Positions 51,637-60,608 of a stretch of DNA of 64,000 nt are shown here, one piece after another. Position numbers and translations under genes: made by a program. The notes under the pieces were generated by a model. That model was given only the letters and a program-made list of their open reading frames with translations. It was not told where the DNA came from and made no database searches. Numbering within the stretch: position 1 is the first letter of the stretch; each line of letters begins with the position of its first letter. Source of the DNA: JBCBGF01 sp038526915 (GTDB lineage: Bacteria > Pseudomonadota > Alphaproteobacteria > Rhodobacterales > Rhodobacteraceae); NCBI GenBank assembly GCA_038526915.1, contig JBCBGF010000002.1, positions 248,001-312,000 on the forward strand, written 5' to 3'.

Positions 51637-52239
51637 ATGAAGCGGCTTATCGCAGTGTGCATGCTCGGCATGGCTCTGACGGGCTGCGTCAACACCTTTG
51701 CCGTGGATTTTGAAGGGCCGGTGGATGTCGAGGTGGCCCGAACCTGGACGGTCACGGATGTCGTCGTAGTCGTTCCTGACGAATTAACCGTGGCCGAAGC
51801 ACCCGCGCGCCTTGTCCCACAGGCCGACATTGTGTGGCATGGCGACCCACCGGGGGATCGTCGGGCGCAGGTGGCGAGCATCCTGGAACGTGGGGCCTGG
51901 GCTGGTGTAGCGGGCTTGCGCGGTGGGAAGCCCGTGACGCTGGAACTCACCCTCCAACAATTTCACGGCGTCACACCTGCTGCACTGTCCAGGTCACCTG
52001 CCGCCGTCCACAACATCGCCTTTTCGGCACGCTTTCTGAACCCGCTGGGTCAGGAATTGACCCGGCCCACCGATATCCGGGCCGATCTCGACGCGATTGT
52101 TGGGGTTGCCGCAATCCTCGCAACCCAGCAAGGGAACACGCAAAAGTTTCGGGTCACCAACAATATCGCCAAGGTGATCGCCGGCTGGGTCGGCACGATC
52201 GATGATCCGCGCCAGAACTTCGTGGCCTTCGGCCGCTAG
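51637..52239 (+). CDS. Putative lipoprotein of unknown function
   Basis: The ATG at 51637 lies after GGAGG and AGAGGT and gives 200 residues. A lipoprotein signal is clear: MKRLIAVCMLGMALTGC, with lipobox LTGC and modified Cys17. The mature part is about 180 residues of mixed strand and helix (TLELTLQQFHGVTPAAL, NIAFSARFLNPLGQEL) without a domain I can name; it may belong to a Rhodobacteraceae-specific DUF. It follows the acylase gene by 107 bases and shares its CTAG stop with convergent hflX. Confidence 0.8.
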   Translation: MKRLIAVCMLGMALTGCVNTFAVDFEGPVDVEVARTWTVTDVVVVVPDELTVAEAPARLVPQADIVWHGDPPGDRRAQVASILERGAWAGVAGLRGGKPVTLELTLQQFHGVTPAALSRSPAAVHNIAFSARFLNPLGQELTRPTDIRADLDAIVGVAAILATQQGNTQKFRVTNNIAKVIAGWVGTIDDPRQNFVAFGR

Positions 52240-53516
52240 CGGTTCACGTCGCTAAAGCGCGCCTTCTGGCGCTGCGTCCACACCACCTGCAGACGCATGC
52301 CGTCATCTAGCTGTTCTTCCGCCTCGACAACGCCTTGATCGAAAAGCCACGCCCGCGCGCGGCCTGCGCTGAACGGCAAGTGGATAACCTCGGCGTGTTT
52401 GACGCCGCCGAGCTGAAGCGCGGTGGCTTCAACAAGCGCGTCCACCCCCTCACCCGTCAAAGCGGACATCAAAAGGACGGCCTCATCCCGGCCCGCGCGA
52501 TTTTCCAGAGCGGAGCGTTCCTCTGCCGGGACGGCATCGATCTTGTTCCATACCTCAAGCACCGGAACGGTCTCATCCATCCCGAGATCTGCCAGGATCG
52601 CGCGCACATCGGCGGCTTGTTCCTCTGTCTCGGCATGGGCGATGTCGCGGACATGCAGGACGAGGTCCGCGGCCAGAACCTCTTCCAACGTGGCTCGGAA
52701 AGCCGCCACAAGCTGGGTCGGCAAGTTGGAAATAAACCCCACCGTGTCGCTCAGGATCACCTCGCTGCCATCGGACAGCCGCACGCCGCGCATGGTGGGA
52801 TCGAGCGTGGCAAACAGCATGTCCTTGGCCATCACCGAGGCTCCAGTCAGCCGGTTGAAGAGCGTCGACTTCCCCGCGTTCGTGTAGCCGACAAGCGCCA
52901 CCACTGGAAACGGCACCTTGGCGCGTGCGGCCCGGTGCAAGTTGCGCGTCTTGACCACCTTTGCCAGTTGCCGCCGCAGTCGGGTAATCGCCTCGTCAAT
53001 GGCGCGTCGGTCGGCCTCGATCTGGGTTTCGCCGGGTCCCCCGACAAATCCCAACCCGCCCCGCTGCCGTTCCAGGTGGGTCCAGGCCCGCACCAATCGC
53101 GTCCGCTGATAGCTGAGCGCGGCGAGCTCCACCTGCAAGACCCCTTCACGGGTTCGCGCGCGGTCGGCGAAGATCTCCAGGATCAGGCCGGTGCGATCGA
53201 GAAGCTTTAACCCCCACTCTTTTTCAAGGTTGCGCTGTTGGACCGGGGTCACCGGACCGTCGACCAGGACCAACCCAACGTCTTCACGTTTGAAGAAGTC
53301 CCCAAGCTCGCCAATTTTGCCGCGCCCGAACAAGAGGCCCGGCTGCGCCTTGGCCAAGCGCACCACGTCCCCGCCCACAACCACCAAATCAGGCAGCGCA
53401 TGGGCCAGCGAAACGGCCTCTTGCAGCGCGGCCACGGGATCACGGCGCGTGTCAGATGCTTGGATGTCGGGGTGCAGCACGAAGGCGCGCATCGCCCCCG
53501 TGGTGCTAGTCTCCAT
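52236..53516 (-). CDS. hflX: GTPase HflX
   Basis: This 426-residue HflX has the N-terminal domain motif LAKAQPGLLFGRGKIGEL and the linker GGPGETQIEADRR. The GTPase domain has the P-loop GYTNAGKSTLFNRLT, the DTVGFISNLPTQLV switch and the NKID specificity motif. HflX binds the 50S subunit and rescues stalled ribosomes under stress. It lies five bases after hfq, an order conserved in many proteobacteria. Confidence 0.96.
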   Translation of the reverse strand: METSTTGAMRAFVLHPDIQASDTRRDPVAALQEAVSLAHALPDLVVVGGDVVRLAKAQPGLLFGRGKIGELGDFFKREDVGLVLVDGPVTPVQQRNLEKEWGLKLLDRTGLILEIFADRARTREGVLQVELAALSYQRTRLVRAWTHLERQRGGLGFVGGPGETQIEADRRAIDEAITRLRRQLAKVVKTRNLHRAARAKVPFPVVALVGYTNAGKSTLFNRLTGASVMAKDMLFATLDPTMRGVRLSDGSEVILSDTVGFISNLPTQLVAAFRATLEEVLAADLVLHVRDIAHAETEEQAADVRAILADLGMDETVPVLEVWNKIDAVPAEERSALENRAGRDEAVLLMSALTGEGVDALVEATALQLGGVKHAEVIHLPFSAGRARAWLFDQGVVEAEEQLDDGMRLQVVWTQRQKARFSDVNR

Positions 53517-53521
53517 AGGGC

Positions 53522-53755
53522 CTATTCTTCGCCCTCATACAAGTTGATCGGCTGCGAGGGCATGATCGTTGAAATGGCGTGCTTGTAGACCAGCTGCGAT
53601 TGCCCATCCCGGCGCAAAAGCACACAGAAGTTGTCAAACCATGTGATCACGCCCTGTAATTTGACGCCATTGATCAGGAAAATGGTGACCGGAACTTTGG
53701 TTTTCCGAACGTGGTTCAGGAACGCGTCTTGTAAATTCTGTCTGTCCGAAGCCAT
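53522..53755 (-). CDS. hfq: RNA chaperone Hfq
   Basis: The ATG at 53755 gives 77 residues, the typical length for alphaproteobacterial Hfq; the frame extends upstream without similarity. The Sm1 motif appears as VPVTIFLINGVKLQGVITWFD and Sm2 as LVYKHAISTIMP, including the conserved KH. Hfq forms a hexamer, pairs small RNAs with mRNAs and in Rhodobacter influences nitrogen fixation regulators. It shares an operon-like strand with hflX downstream and trkH-trkA-ntr genes upstream. Confidence 0.97.
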   Translation of the reverse strand: MASDRQNLQDAFLNHVRKTKVPVTIFLINGVKLQGVITWFDNFCVLLRRDGQSQLVYKHAISTIMPSQPINLYEGEE

Positions 53756-53882
53756 AGGATCTATTGCCTTTTTTCTTGGCTCCACCGGGCTGGGTGGGCG
53801 TCGTGGCGACACTATGGAGCCGGATCGCCCCAGATTCCACCCCAAAAATCAGCCCGTTACATGGCCACTTGCCGCAGCCCGC

Positions 53883-55400
53883 CTAGGACCGCCAAAAATC
53901 GGGATTGAGCAGGGCAATGATGGCTAGCGTCTCCAACCGGCCAAGGACCATGGCCGCGGCAAAGACGAGCCGCGCGGTTTCTGTCAGCTGTGACAGGGCG
54001 ATGGGCGTCTCGACCGCATGCTGGGTCAAGGGGCCGGTGGTGGTGAGCGATGCGATGGTCAGGACCAGCGCGTCTTCAAACGCGATGCCTGTGGCCGCAA
54101 ACGCCAGCATGACCACCGCGATGGAGAGCGCGAAAAGCATGAAAAAGATCCACGCGACATAGGCGCCTTCCCGCCGGATCCGCCGTGCGACCTGCCCCGA
54201 TCCGCCGATGGAGTTGGGGTAGACGAGCTTTTCCATCTCGCGCATGCCGTGTTTGTAGAGCGCATAGACGCGTAGCAGCTTCACACCGCCAGCTGTCGTG
54301 GCCACGCCACCGCCGAAGACCGCGAGGCCCATGAGCATCATGCCCGGCGTCTCTAGCCCCGACCATTGTCGCGCCGCGGCCCAGGATGCGCTTTCAAATC
54401 CGGTCGTCGTGAGGAAAGACAAAACCGTGAACGCCCCACCCCAGATCGTCTGGGCGATGGCGACGAAGTCACGCTGATCCTCGATCTCGATGGCACCGAC
54501 CCAGTGCCGCAGGACAAGCAAGACGGGCAGCAGCGCCACAAACAACAGGCCCAGGCGCAATTCGGGGTCTGCGCCGAGGGATCGCCAACCTTCTGGGCGT
54601 TCATCGGACGCAAAGGTCAGGCGGGACAAACCGAAGATGAGAAACAGAAAGAGCAACGCCTCCCCCGCGAACCCAGCGCCCCCTGCCGCGGGGCCACCGA
54701 CCGGGGAAATGCCCGAGGTGGCGAGCGTCGACATCGCGTGACAGATCGCGATCAGCGGCGCTTCGCCTGCAAGGATCAGCGTGGTCCAGAGAACGGCCGT
54801 CAGCCCCAGATAGACAGGGAAAAGACGGATTGCGAACCGCGTCAGCCGTTCCGAGGCATCGGCTACCCGGGTAATCGGGGTCGCCGCCAGGGCCCCCCGC
54901 CCGATCTCACCTGATGAGCGGACCTCGAAACCGCCCAGGTTCAGCGGGGCCAGGATCGCCACCGCCGTCACCCAGACCAAAAAACCGCCCATCCAGCCCA
55001 CCTGCGCGCGCCACAAGTGCACCGATGGCGGCAAGCGTTCCGGCGCAAACAAGGTCGCCCCGGTGGTGGTGAGTGATGAGACCATTTCGACATAGGCGTT
55101 CAGAAAGGTTGTGTTGCGCAGCGCCTCATAGAACGGCACGGCGAGCATGATCGGAAGGACGGTGAACGTCGCCAGAAGCGCGATGAGGTGACTGCGGGCC
55201 TGCCGGCGAATGCGGTAGCCCGATGTGGCGATGGCGATCAGCACAAACAGGATCAGAAACAGGATCGAGAAATAGAAAAACGCCCGCGCGACGTGATGGT
55301 CGTCGACCACCAAGGCGTGCATCGCGGGAAGCATCATGGATGCCGCCCCCACCCCCATGATCAGCACGATCAGGGGAAGCCGCAGCAACGCATCCAGCAT
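53883..55400 (-). CDS. trkH: Potassium uptake protein TrkH
   Basis: This 505-residue polytopic membrane protein (about ten or more helices) carries selectivity-filter-like segments of the Trk/Ktr superfamily: SSLTTTGATLF, STLATSGISPVGG, LTTTGFESASW and SLTTTGPL, each with a central Gly. It conducts potassium inwards and needs TrkA as its gating partner. The ATG overlaps the trkA stop by one base, so the two are translated together. Confidence 0.95.
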   Translation of the reverse strand: MLDALLRLPLIVLIMGVGAASMMLPAMHALVVDDHHVARAFFYFSILFLILFVLIAIATSGYRIRRQARSHLIALLATFTVLPIMLAVPFYEALRNTTFLNAYVEMVSSLTTTGATLFAPERLPPSVHLWRAQVGWMGGFLVWVTAVAILAPLNLGGFEVRSSGEIGRGALAATPITRVADASERLTRFAIRLFPVYLGLTAVLWTTLILAGEAPLIAICHAMSTLATSGISPVGGPAAGGAGFAGEALLFLFLIFGLSRLTFASDERPEGWRSLGADPELRLGLLFVALLPVLLVLRHWVGAIEIEDQRDFVAIAQTIWGGAFTVLSFLTTTGFESASWAAARQWSGLETPGMMLMGLAVFGGGVATTAGGVKLLRVYALYKHGMREMEKLVYPNSIGGSGQVARRIRREGAYVAWIFFMLFALSIAVVMLAFAATGIAFEDALVLTIASLTTTGPLTQHAVETPIALSQLTETARLVFAAAMVLGRLETLAIIALLNPDFWRS

Positions 55401-56776
55401 CAGAAGTAGTCGATCGAGACCTGGAAAAGGCGCTCGACCTCGGGCACATCGTCGGACATGGCGAAAAGCGCGATGATATCGCCCTCGTCGATCCGCGTTC
55501 CGCCCACGGGTTTGATGATCTCTGTGCCCTTACGCACCGCACCCACCAACACGCCTTCGGGGAAGTCGATGTCGCGGATCAGCTGGCCTGAGATCGGGGA
55601 CGTTGACAGGACCTGCGCTTCGATCACCTCAGCCTCGGCATCGCCGATGGAATAGACGCCGCGCACCCGGCCATGGCGGATATGGCGCAAGATCGACGAC
55701 ACAGTGGTTGCACGCGGGTTGATATAGGCGTCGATGTCGAGAGGCTTCAGCAACGGAATGAGCGTTGGATCGTTCACCAGACAGATCGTGAACCCACACC
55801 CTGACGATTTGGCCCGGACCGCCGCCAACAGGTTTGTCTTGTCATCATCGGTGACGCACAGCACCGCGTTGGCGCGATCCACACCGGCCTCGGCTAAAAG
55901 CTCCATCGACAGGCCGTCGCCGTTCAAAACGATCGTCCGTTCCAGGGCATCGGCGGCGCGTTCTGCACAGGCTCGGTTGCGTTCGATGATCTTGGTGCGC
56001 ACGCGTTGCGGCCGGTCCTCCAGTGCGCGTGCGACCGACAGCCCGACATTCCCACCACCGACAATGACGACGCGGTCCTGTTTGGTGACGCTTTTGCCGA
56101 AGATCTCGACCGTGCGGTTCACATCATCGGAATGTACAAAGACATAGATCTGGTCGCCTGCAAATAGCTGATCCTTGGGTTCGGGGGCAAACAGGCGATC
56201 GCCGCGCCTGACGCCGACAACAATCGCGCGCAGGGTCGAAAACAGGTCTGTCAGCTGGCGCAAGGGGGTGTTCAGAACGGGGCAGTCCTCGTCGAGGTCG
56301 AGGCCCAGAAATTGCACCTGTCCCTCCAGAAAGCTTTGCGTGTCAAACGCCGCAGGTGCGGCCAGACGGCGCAATGCAGCCTCGGCCACCTCTTTCTCGG
56401 GCGAGATGACCACATCAATGGGCATATGCTCGCGCCGATACAGATCCGAATACATCGCGGTCAAATAGCTTTGCGACCGGATCCGCGAGATCTTCCGGGG
56501 CACCCCGAATACGGAATGGGCGACTTGACAGGTCACCATATTCACTTCGTCCGAATAGGTAGCCGCGATCACCATATCGGCGTCGCGCGCACCGGCACGG
56601 TCCAGGATGTCGGGATAGCTCGCAAAGCCCGAGATCCCTTGAACATCCAGCGTATCGGTCGCCCGGCGCACGAGATCGGGATTGTTGTCCACAACCGTCA
56701 CATCGTTCTTTTCGCCGGACAGGTGGCGCGCGATTTGCCAGCCGACCTGGCCGGCGCCGCAGATGATAACCTTCAT
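55400..56776 (-). CDS. trkA: Trk potassium channel regulatory subunit TrkA
   Basis: This 458-residue protein is made of two RCK units. The first has GAGQVGWQIARHL (residues 7-19) as its nucleotide-binding loop and DNNPDLV as the acidic strand end; the second has VIVGGGNVGLSVARAL near residue 235. Each N-domain is followed by a TrkA_C domain. It binds NAD(H) or ATP and controls TrkH. It lies between ntrX (57-base gap) and trkH, the arrangement seen in many Rhodobacterales. Confidence 0.96.
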   Translation of the reverse strand: MKVIICGAGQVGWQIARHLSGEKNDVTVVDNNPDLVRRATDTLDVQGISGFASYPDILDRAGARDADMVIAATYSDEVNMVTCQVAHSVFGVPRKISRIRSQSYLTAMYSDLYRREHMPIDVVISPEKEVAEAALRRLAAPAAFDTQSFLEGQVQFLGLDLDEDCPVLNTPLRQLTDLFSTLRAIVVGVRRGDRLFAPEPKDQLFAGDQIYVFVHSDDVNRTVEIFGKSVTKQDRVVIVGGGNVGLSVARALEDRPQRVRTKIIERNRACAERAADALERTIVLNGDGLSMELLAEAGVDRANAVLCVTDDDKTNLLAAVRAKSSGCGFTICLVNDPTLIPLLKPLDIDAYINPRATTVSSILRHIRHGRVRGVYSIGDAEAEVIEAQVLSTSPISGQLIRDIDFPEGVLVGAVRKGTEIIKPVGGTRIDEGDIIALFAMSDDVPEVERLFQVSIDYF

Positions 56777-56833
56777 GGGCTCACCCGGTTAGAATATCGC
56801 GGAAGGCTTGGCAGATGCCCGCATAGCCGTCAA

Positions 56834-58237
56834 TCAGGCGTCTTCCCCGTCAACATGGGCCACACGCGCGCCCGAGCGGTTGGAAGTGACCACATTCAAG
56901 CTTTTGAGTTTGCGGTGCAGGGCCGAGCGCTCCATCCCTACAAACGTCGCGGTGCGGCTGATATTGCCACCAAACCGATTGATCTGAGTAAGCAGATACT
57001 CCCGCTCAAACAGCTCTCGCGCTTCCCGCAGGGGCAGCGTGGCCAGACCCGCGGACAGGACGACACGCCCGTCATCCACCGCGCGCGGTTCGCTTTGGGG
57101 CAGCTCGTCGGGTGTGATCTCGCCCTTGTCGGGGCCCAGGATCAACACCCGCTCGATCATATTTCGCAACTGTCGCACATTGCCGGGCCAGGGCATCGTT
57201 TGCAGCAAGGCTTCGGCATCTTCGCTCATCGCCCGCTGCGCAAGGCCCTGTTCCTTGTTGAGAACCTCGATGAAATGCGCGGCCAGTTCGGGGATATCTT
57301 CCCGACGTTCTTCCAAGGATGGCACCGTGATCGGCACCACGTTAAGCCGGTGATAGAGTTCCTGCCGGAAACTACCAGAATTAACTTCGCTCTCTAAGTC
57401 CCTGTTCGTGCTGGAAACTACACGAATGTCGACACGCACTTTCGCTGCTCCGCCGACACGGGTGAAGGACTGGTCGGTCAACACGCGCAAGATCTTGCTT
57501 TGGGTGCCCAAGGGCATATCGGCGATCTCGTCGAAATAGATAAAGCCACCGTGGGCCTGCTCCAACAGCCCGGGTTCCACGCCGCGGTCCGCCGTCTCGC
57601 GACCGAACAAAACCTCTTCCATCCGGTCGGGCTCGACTGAGGCGGAACTGACCGTCACAAATGGCGCGCCCGCACGAGGCGAGTTCGCGTGGATATACCG
57701 CGCCGCACTTTCCTTGCCCGAACCCGCTGGCCCGGTCAGCATCACGCGGCCATTGGAATTCGTGACCTTATCAAGCTGGATTTTCAGCGATTTAAAGGCG
57801 GCGCTCGACCCCACCATCTCGGCCATCCCGGCATCTTGGCGGCGCAACGCCATGTTTTCCCGCCGAAGCCGCGACGTTTCCATAGCGCGGCTGATCACGA
57901 CCATGAGTTGGTCGATATTGAAGGGCTTCTCGATGAAATCGTAAGCCCCCTGTTTGATCGCCGCGACCGCGATTTCGATGTTGCCATGGCCGGAGATAAT
58001 CACCACCGGGATATCGGGATTGTCGCGCTTGACCGTTTTGAGGATGTCGATGCCGTCCATGTGGCTGTCTTTCAGCCAGATATCCAGGATGATCAGCGAC
58101 GGTGGTTCAGTGCTGATTTCGGCCATGCACTCGTTCGAGTTGGCCGCCAATCGCGCAGTGAAGCCCTCGTCGCGTAGGATATCCCCGATCAACTCGCGAA
58201 TATCGCGCTCATCATCGACGATCAGAATGTCACTCAT
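56834..58237 (-). CDS. ntrX: NtrX response regulator lacking the GAFTGA motif
   Basis: The ATG at 58237 gives 467 residues. The receiver has the acidic pair at 9-10 and phospho-acceptor Asp52. The AAA+ domain has Walker A GPAGSGKES (169-177) and Walker B GGFIYFDEIADM, but the stretch between (EEVLFGRETADRGVEPGLLEQ) is shortened and has no GAFTGA, so sigma-54 activation is unlikely. A Fis-type helix-turn-helix ends the protein (GNISRTATFVGMERSALHRKLKSL). It is the partner of NtrY, upstream by 49 bases. Confidence 0.95.
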   Translation of the reverse strand: MSDILIVDDERDIRELIGDILRDEGFTARLAANSNECMAEISTEPPSLIILDIWLKDSHMDGIDILKTVKRDNPDIPVVIISGHGNIEIAVAAIKQGAYDFIEKPFNIDQLMVVISRAMETSRLRRENMALRRQDAGMAEMVGSSAAFKSLKIQLDKVTNSNGRVMLTGPAGSGKESAARYIHANSPRAGAPFVTVSSASVEPDRMEEVLFGRETADRGVEPGLLEQAHGGFIYFDEIADMPLGTQSKILRVLTDQSFTRVGGAAKVRVDIRVVSSTNRDLESEVNSGSFRQELYHRLNVVPITVPSLEERREDIPELAAHFIEVLNKEQGLAQRAMSEDAEALLQTMPWPGNVRQLRNMIERVLILGPDKGEITPDELPQSEPRAVDDGRVVLSAGLATLPLREARELFEREYLLTQINRFGGNISRTATFVGMERSALHRKLKSLNVVTSNRSGARVAHVDGEDA

Positions 58238-58286
58238 GCTCTTGCCCTCTTGTTGGTCTCGGCGTGGGTCATGGCCCGCCTCCTTT

Positions 58287-60509
58287 CTAGTTTCCAAGCG
58301 GCAGGTGGATTTCGGCCTCGGCCCCCACCTGTCCGCTGTCGTCGAGCGGCGCCGCGTCAGACAGGGTCAGACGGCCGCCATGTTCTTCGATGATCTTCTT
58401 GACGATGGGCAGGCCGAGGCCGGTGCCCTTTTCCCGCGTGGTCACGTAAGGTTCAAAGAGCTTGGCCCGATCCTCGGGCAGCCCGATCCCGTTGTCGGAG
58501 ATGCGGATAACGGCATTGCCGTCTTCTTCCATCATGCGGATTTGCACGTGGCCTCGGTGGCCGTTCGGCGCACCCTTTTCGCAAAGCGATTCAATAGCTT
58601 CGCAGGCATTCTTTACGAGATTGGTCATCGCCTGCCCGATCATGGTCGGGTCGATATCAGCCAGGACCGCGCTGTCGGGCAAATCGGCAGAGACCGAGAT
58701 GTCGTCGAATGCGGTGTCCTGAAGCACCGCGGCGTCGCGCACCAAAGGAACCAGATCGGTCTCCCGCCGTTCGGGCTGTGGCATGCGCGCAAATTTGGAG
58801 AACTCATCCACGATACGCCTCAGATCACCTGTCTGGCGCACGATCACATCGGTGTATTGGTGCAAGGCGTCCGCTTCATCCCCCGCCTTATCGGTGAACT
58901 TGCGGCGAATGCGCTCGGCGGACAGCTGGATCGGCGTCAGCGGGTTCTTGATCTCGTGCGCAATCCGCCGCGCCACGTCGCCCCATGCAGCCATCCTTTG
59001 CGCTGTAACCAGGTCGGTCACGTCGTCGAAGGACATCACGTACCCTTCCAGCCTGTTGTCGTCTTCCCGCCGGGTGGAGATCCGCACCAACAGGTTTTCG
59101 ACCTGACCATCGCGGGTGATCCGGATCTCTTCCTGTGCCGTTTCTGCCTTGGAGCCCTGCAGCCGTTCAAAGAGACCTGCGAATTCCGGGATAGCCAAAG
59201 CGATATGCGCATCGCTTCCGCCGGTGTGGTCTGCGCTCAGGATCCGTTCAGCTGCACGGTTGACGAAGGTGATATGGCCGCCACTGTCGAGGCCGACGAC
59301 ACCCGACGTCACCGACGAGAGCACCGAATCGAACAGCCGCCGCCGTCGTTCGATCTTTCTGTTGGAATCCAGAAGGTTATCGCGCTGCCCCTTTAACTGG
59401 CGGGTCATCTGGTTGAAGATCCGCCCGAGCATGGCAATCTCGTCGTCGCCGGTTTCCTCGACCACCTGCACATCAAGGTCCCCCGCCCCCACACGCTGCG
59501 CTGCCCCAGCGAGACGGCCCACGGGGCGTGACAGACGTTCGGCGAACCACAGCCCCAGCCAGATCGCAGCCAGGATCAGGATCACGGCAAAGCCCAAATA
59601 GAGCAGCCCGAAATCGAAGACGAGGCGGCCCCGGTCGCTTTCCAACTGATTGTAGATGCGGGCGGTCTCTTCGGCATCGTCAAGCAGGGCGAGGATTTCG
59701 CCATCAACCTCGCGACTGACATATAGAAACCGGTCGGCATAGCCGGACAGCGCAGTGAGCGCCCGAAACTCGCTCAACTCCAGATCCTCGATCAGGACGG
59801 TTTCGCCGGCCTGTGCAGCCGCGATCTGGATCGCATTGGGTTGTTCGAAATCAAACAAATAGGACCGCTCGCCCCGGGCACGGATCGCGCCGCTGCCATC
59901 GATGACATAGGCTTCGCGCAGGCCGCGCTGGACCTGGGCCTGGCCCTGCCCCACCAACTGGCGCAACTCGCCATCGGTGACAAAGAAATCGGCCTGCCGG
60001 GCGGCTTCGAGGTATTGCGCCAGCGCATCGGTATCGGCGATCAAATCGCGCCGCTGGGTTTCCCGATAGGCTTCAGCCGCTGCAATAGATGCGCCGACAA
60101 CCTGACGGACGCGATCCGAGAACCAGCTTTCTAGGCCCACATTCACCGTGAGCACTGCAAAAACAGCCACGGTCACCGTGGGGATGAGCGCGATCAGGGC
60201 GAACACCCCGGTCAGGCGCAGGTGAAGGCGGGAGCCCGCGGATTTTGCCCGGCGGGCAGCGACCATGCGGGCGATTGTGCCGAGCACGAGGGTCGCAACG
60301 ACAAGGACATAGACAAGGTCGGCCAACAGAACGAGGCGGAGGGAAAAGTTCGACGCCCCACGATCCAACGGACCCAGAACCAGAAAGGTCGCCAGCGCCA
60401 GCACCGGCCCCAAAATTACAAGCCCCAACGTCGCAACGTTCTGAAAACGTCGCACACGGCGAAGCTGCAGATAGCGCTCTATCGTTGCCCTACGCGCGGC
60501 ACCAGCCAC
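58287..60509 (-). CDS. ntrY: NtrY membrane sensor histidine kinase
   Basis: This 740-residue kinase has four probable N-terminal membrane helices (to about residue 125), a periplasmic region, then a further helix near 300 (LLYLGFAVILILAAIWLGLWF). A HAMP domain, a PAS domain (FDSVLSSVTSGVVGLDSGGHI) and the transmitter follow, with phospho-acceptor His in ARRIAHEIKNPLTPIQLSAER. The HATPase domain ends in EKGTGLGLPIVKKIIEEHGG. It signals to NtrX and is linked in relatives to nitrogen, redox and envelope control. Confidence 0.95.
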   Translation of the reverse strand: MAGAARRATIERYLQLRRVRRFQNVATLGLVILGPVLALATFLVLGPLDRGASNFSLRLVLLADLVYVLVVATLVLGTIARMVAARRAKSAGSRLHLRLTGVFALIALIPTVTVAVFAVLTVNVGLESWFSDRVRQVVGASIAAAEAYRETQRRDLIADTDALAQYLEAARQADFFVTDGELRQLVGQGQAQVQRGLREAYVIDGSGAIRARGERSYLFDFEQPNAIQIAAAQAGETVLIEDLELSEFRALTALSGYADRFLYVSREVDGEILALLDDAEETARIYNQLESDRGRLVFDFGLLYLGFAVILILAAIWLGLWFAERLSRPVGRLAGAAQRVGAGDLDVQVVEETGDDEIAMLGRIFNQMTRQLKGQRDNLLDSNRKIERRRRLFDSVLSSVTSGVVGLDSGGHITFVNRAAERILSADHTGGSDAHIALAIPEFAGLFERLQGSKAETAQEEIRITRDGQVENLLVRISTRREDDNRLEGYVMSFDDVTDLVTAQRMAAWGDVARRIAHEIKNPLTPIQLSAERIRRKFTDKAGDEADALHQYTDVIVRQTGDLRRIVDEFSKFARMPQPERRETDLVPLVRDAAVLQDTAFDDISVSADLPDSAVLADIDPTMIGQAMTNLVKNACEAIESLCEKGAPNGHRGHVQIRMMEEDGNAVIRISDNGIGLPEDRAKLFEPYVTTREKGTGLGLPIVKKIIEEHGGRLTLSDAAPLDDSGQVGAEAEIHLPLGN

Positions 60510-60608
60510 CGGGGTACCCCCAATTCATGTGCCACTGCTCGTGACATCCGCCAAATATGGTTACCGTTACCCCGCCTCAGGCGGATCGGCAACTCTGCTG
60601 TTGCGGTT

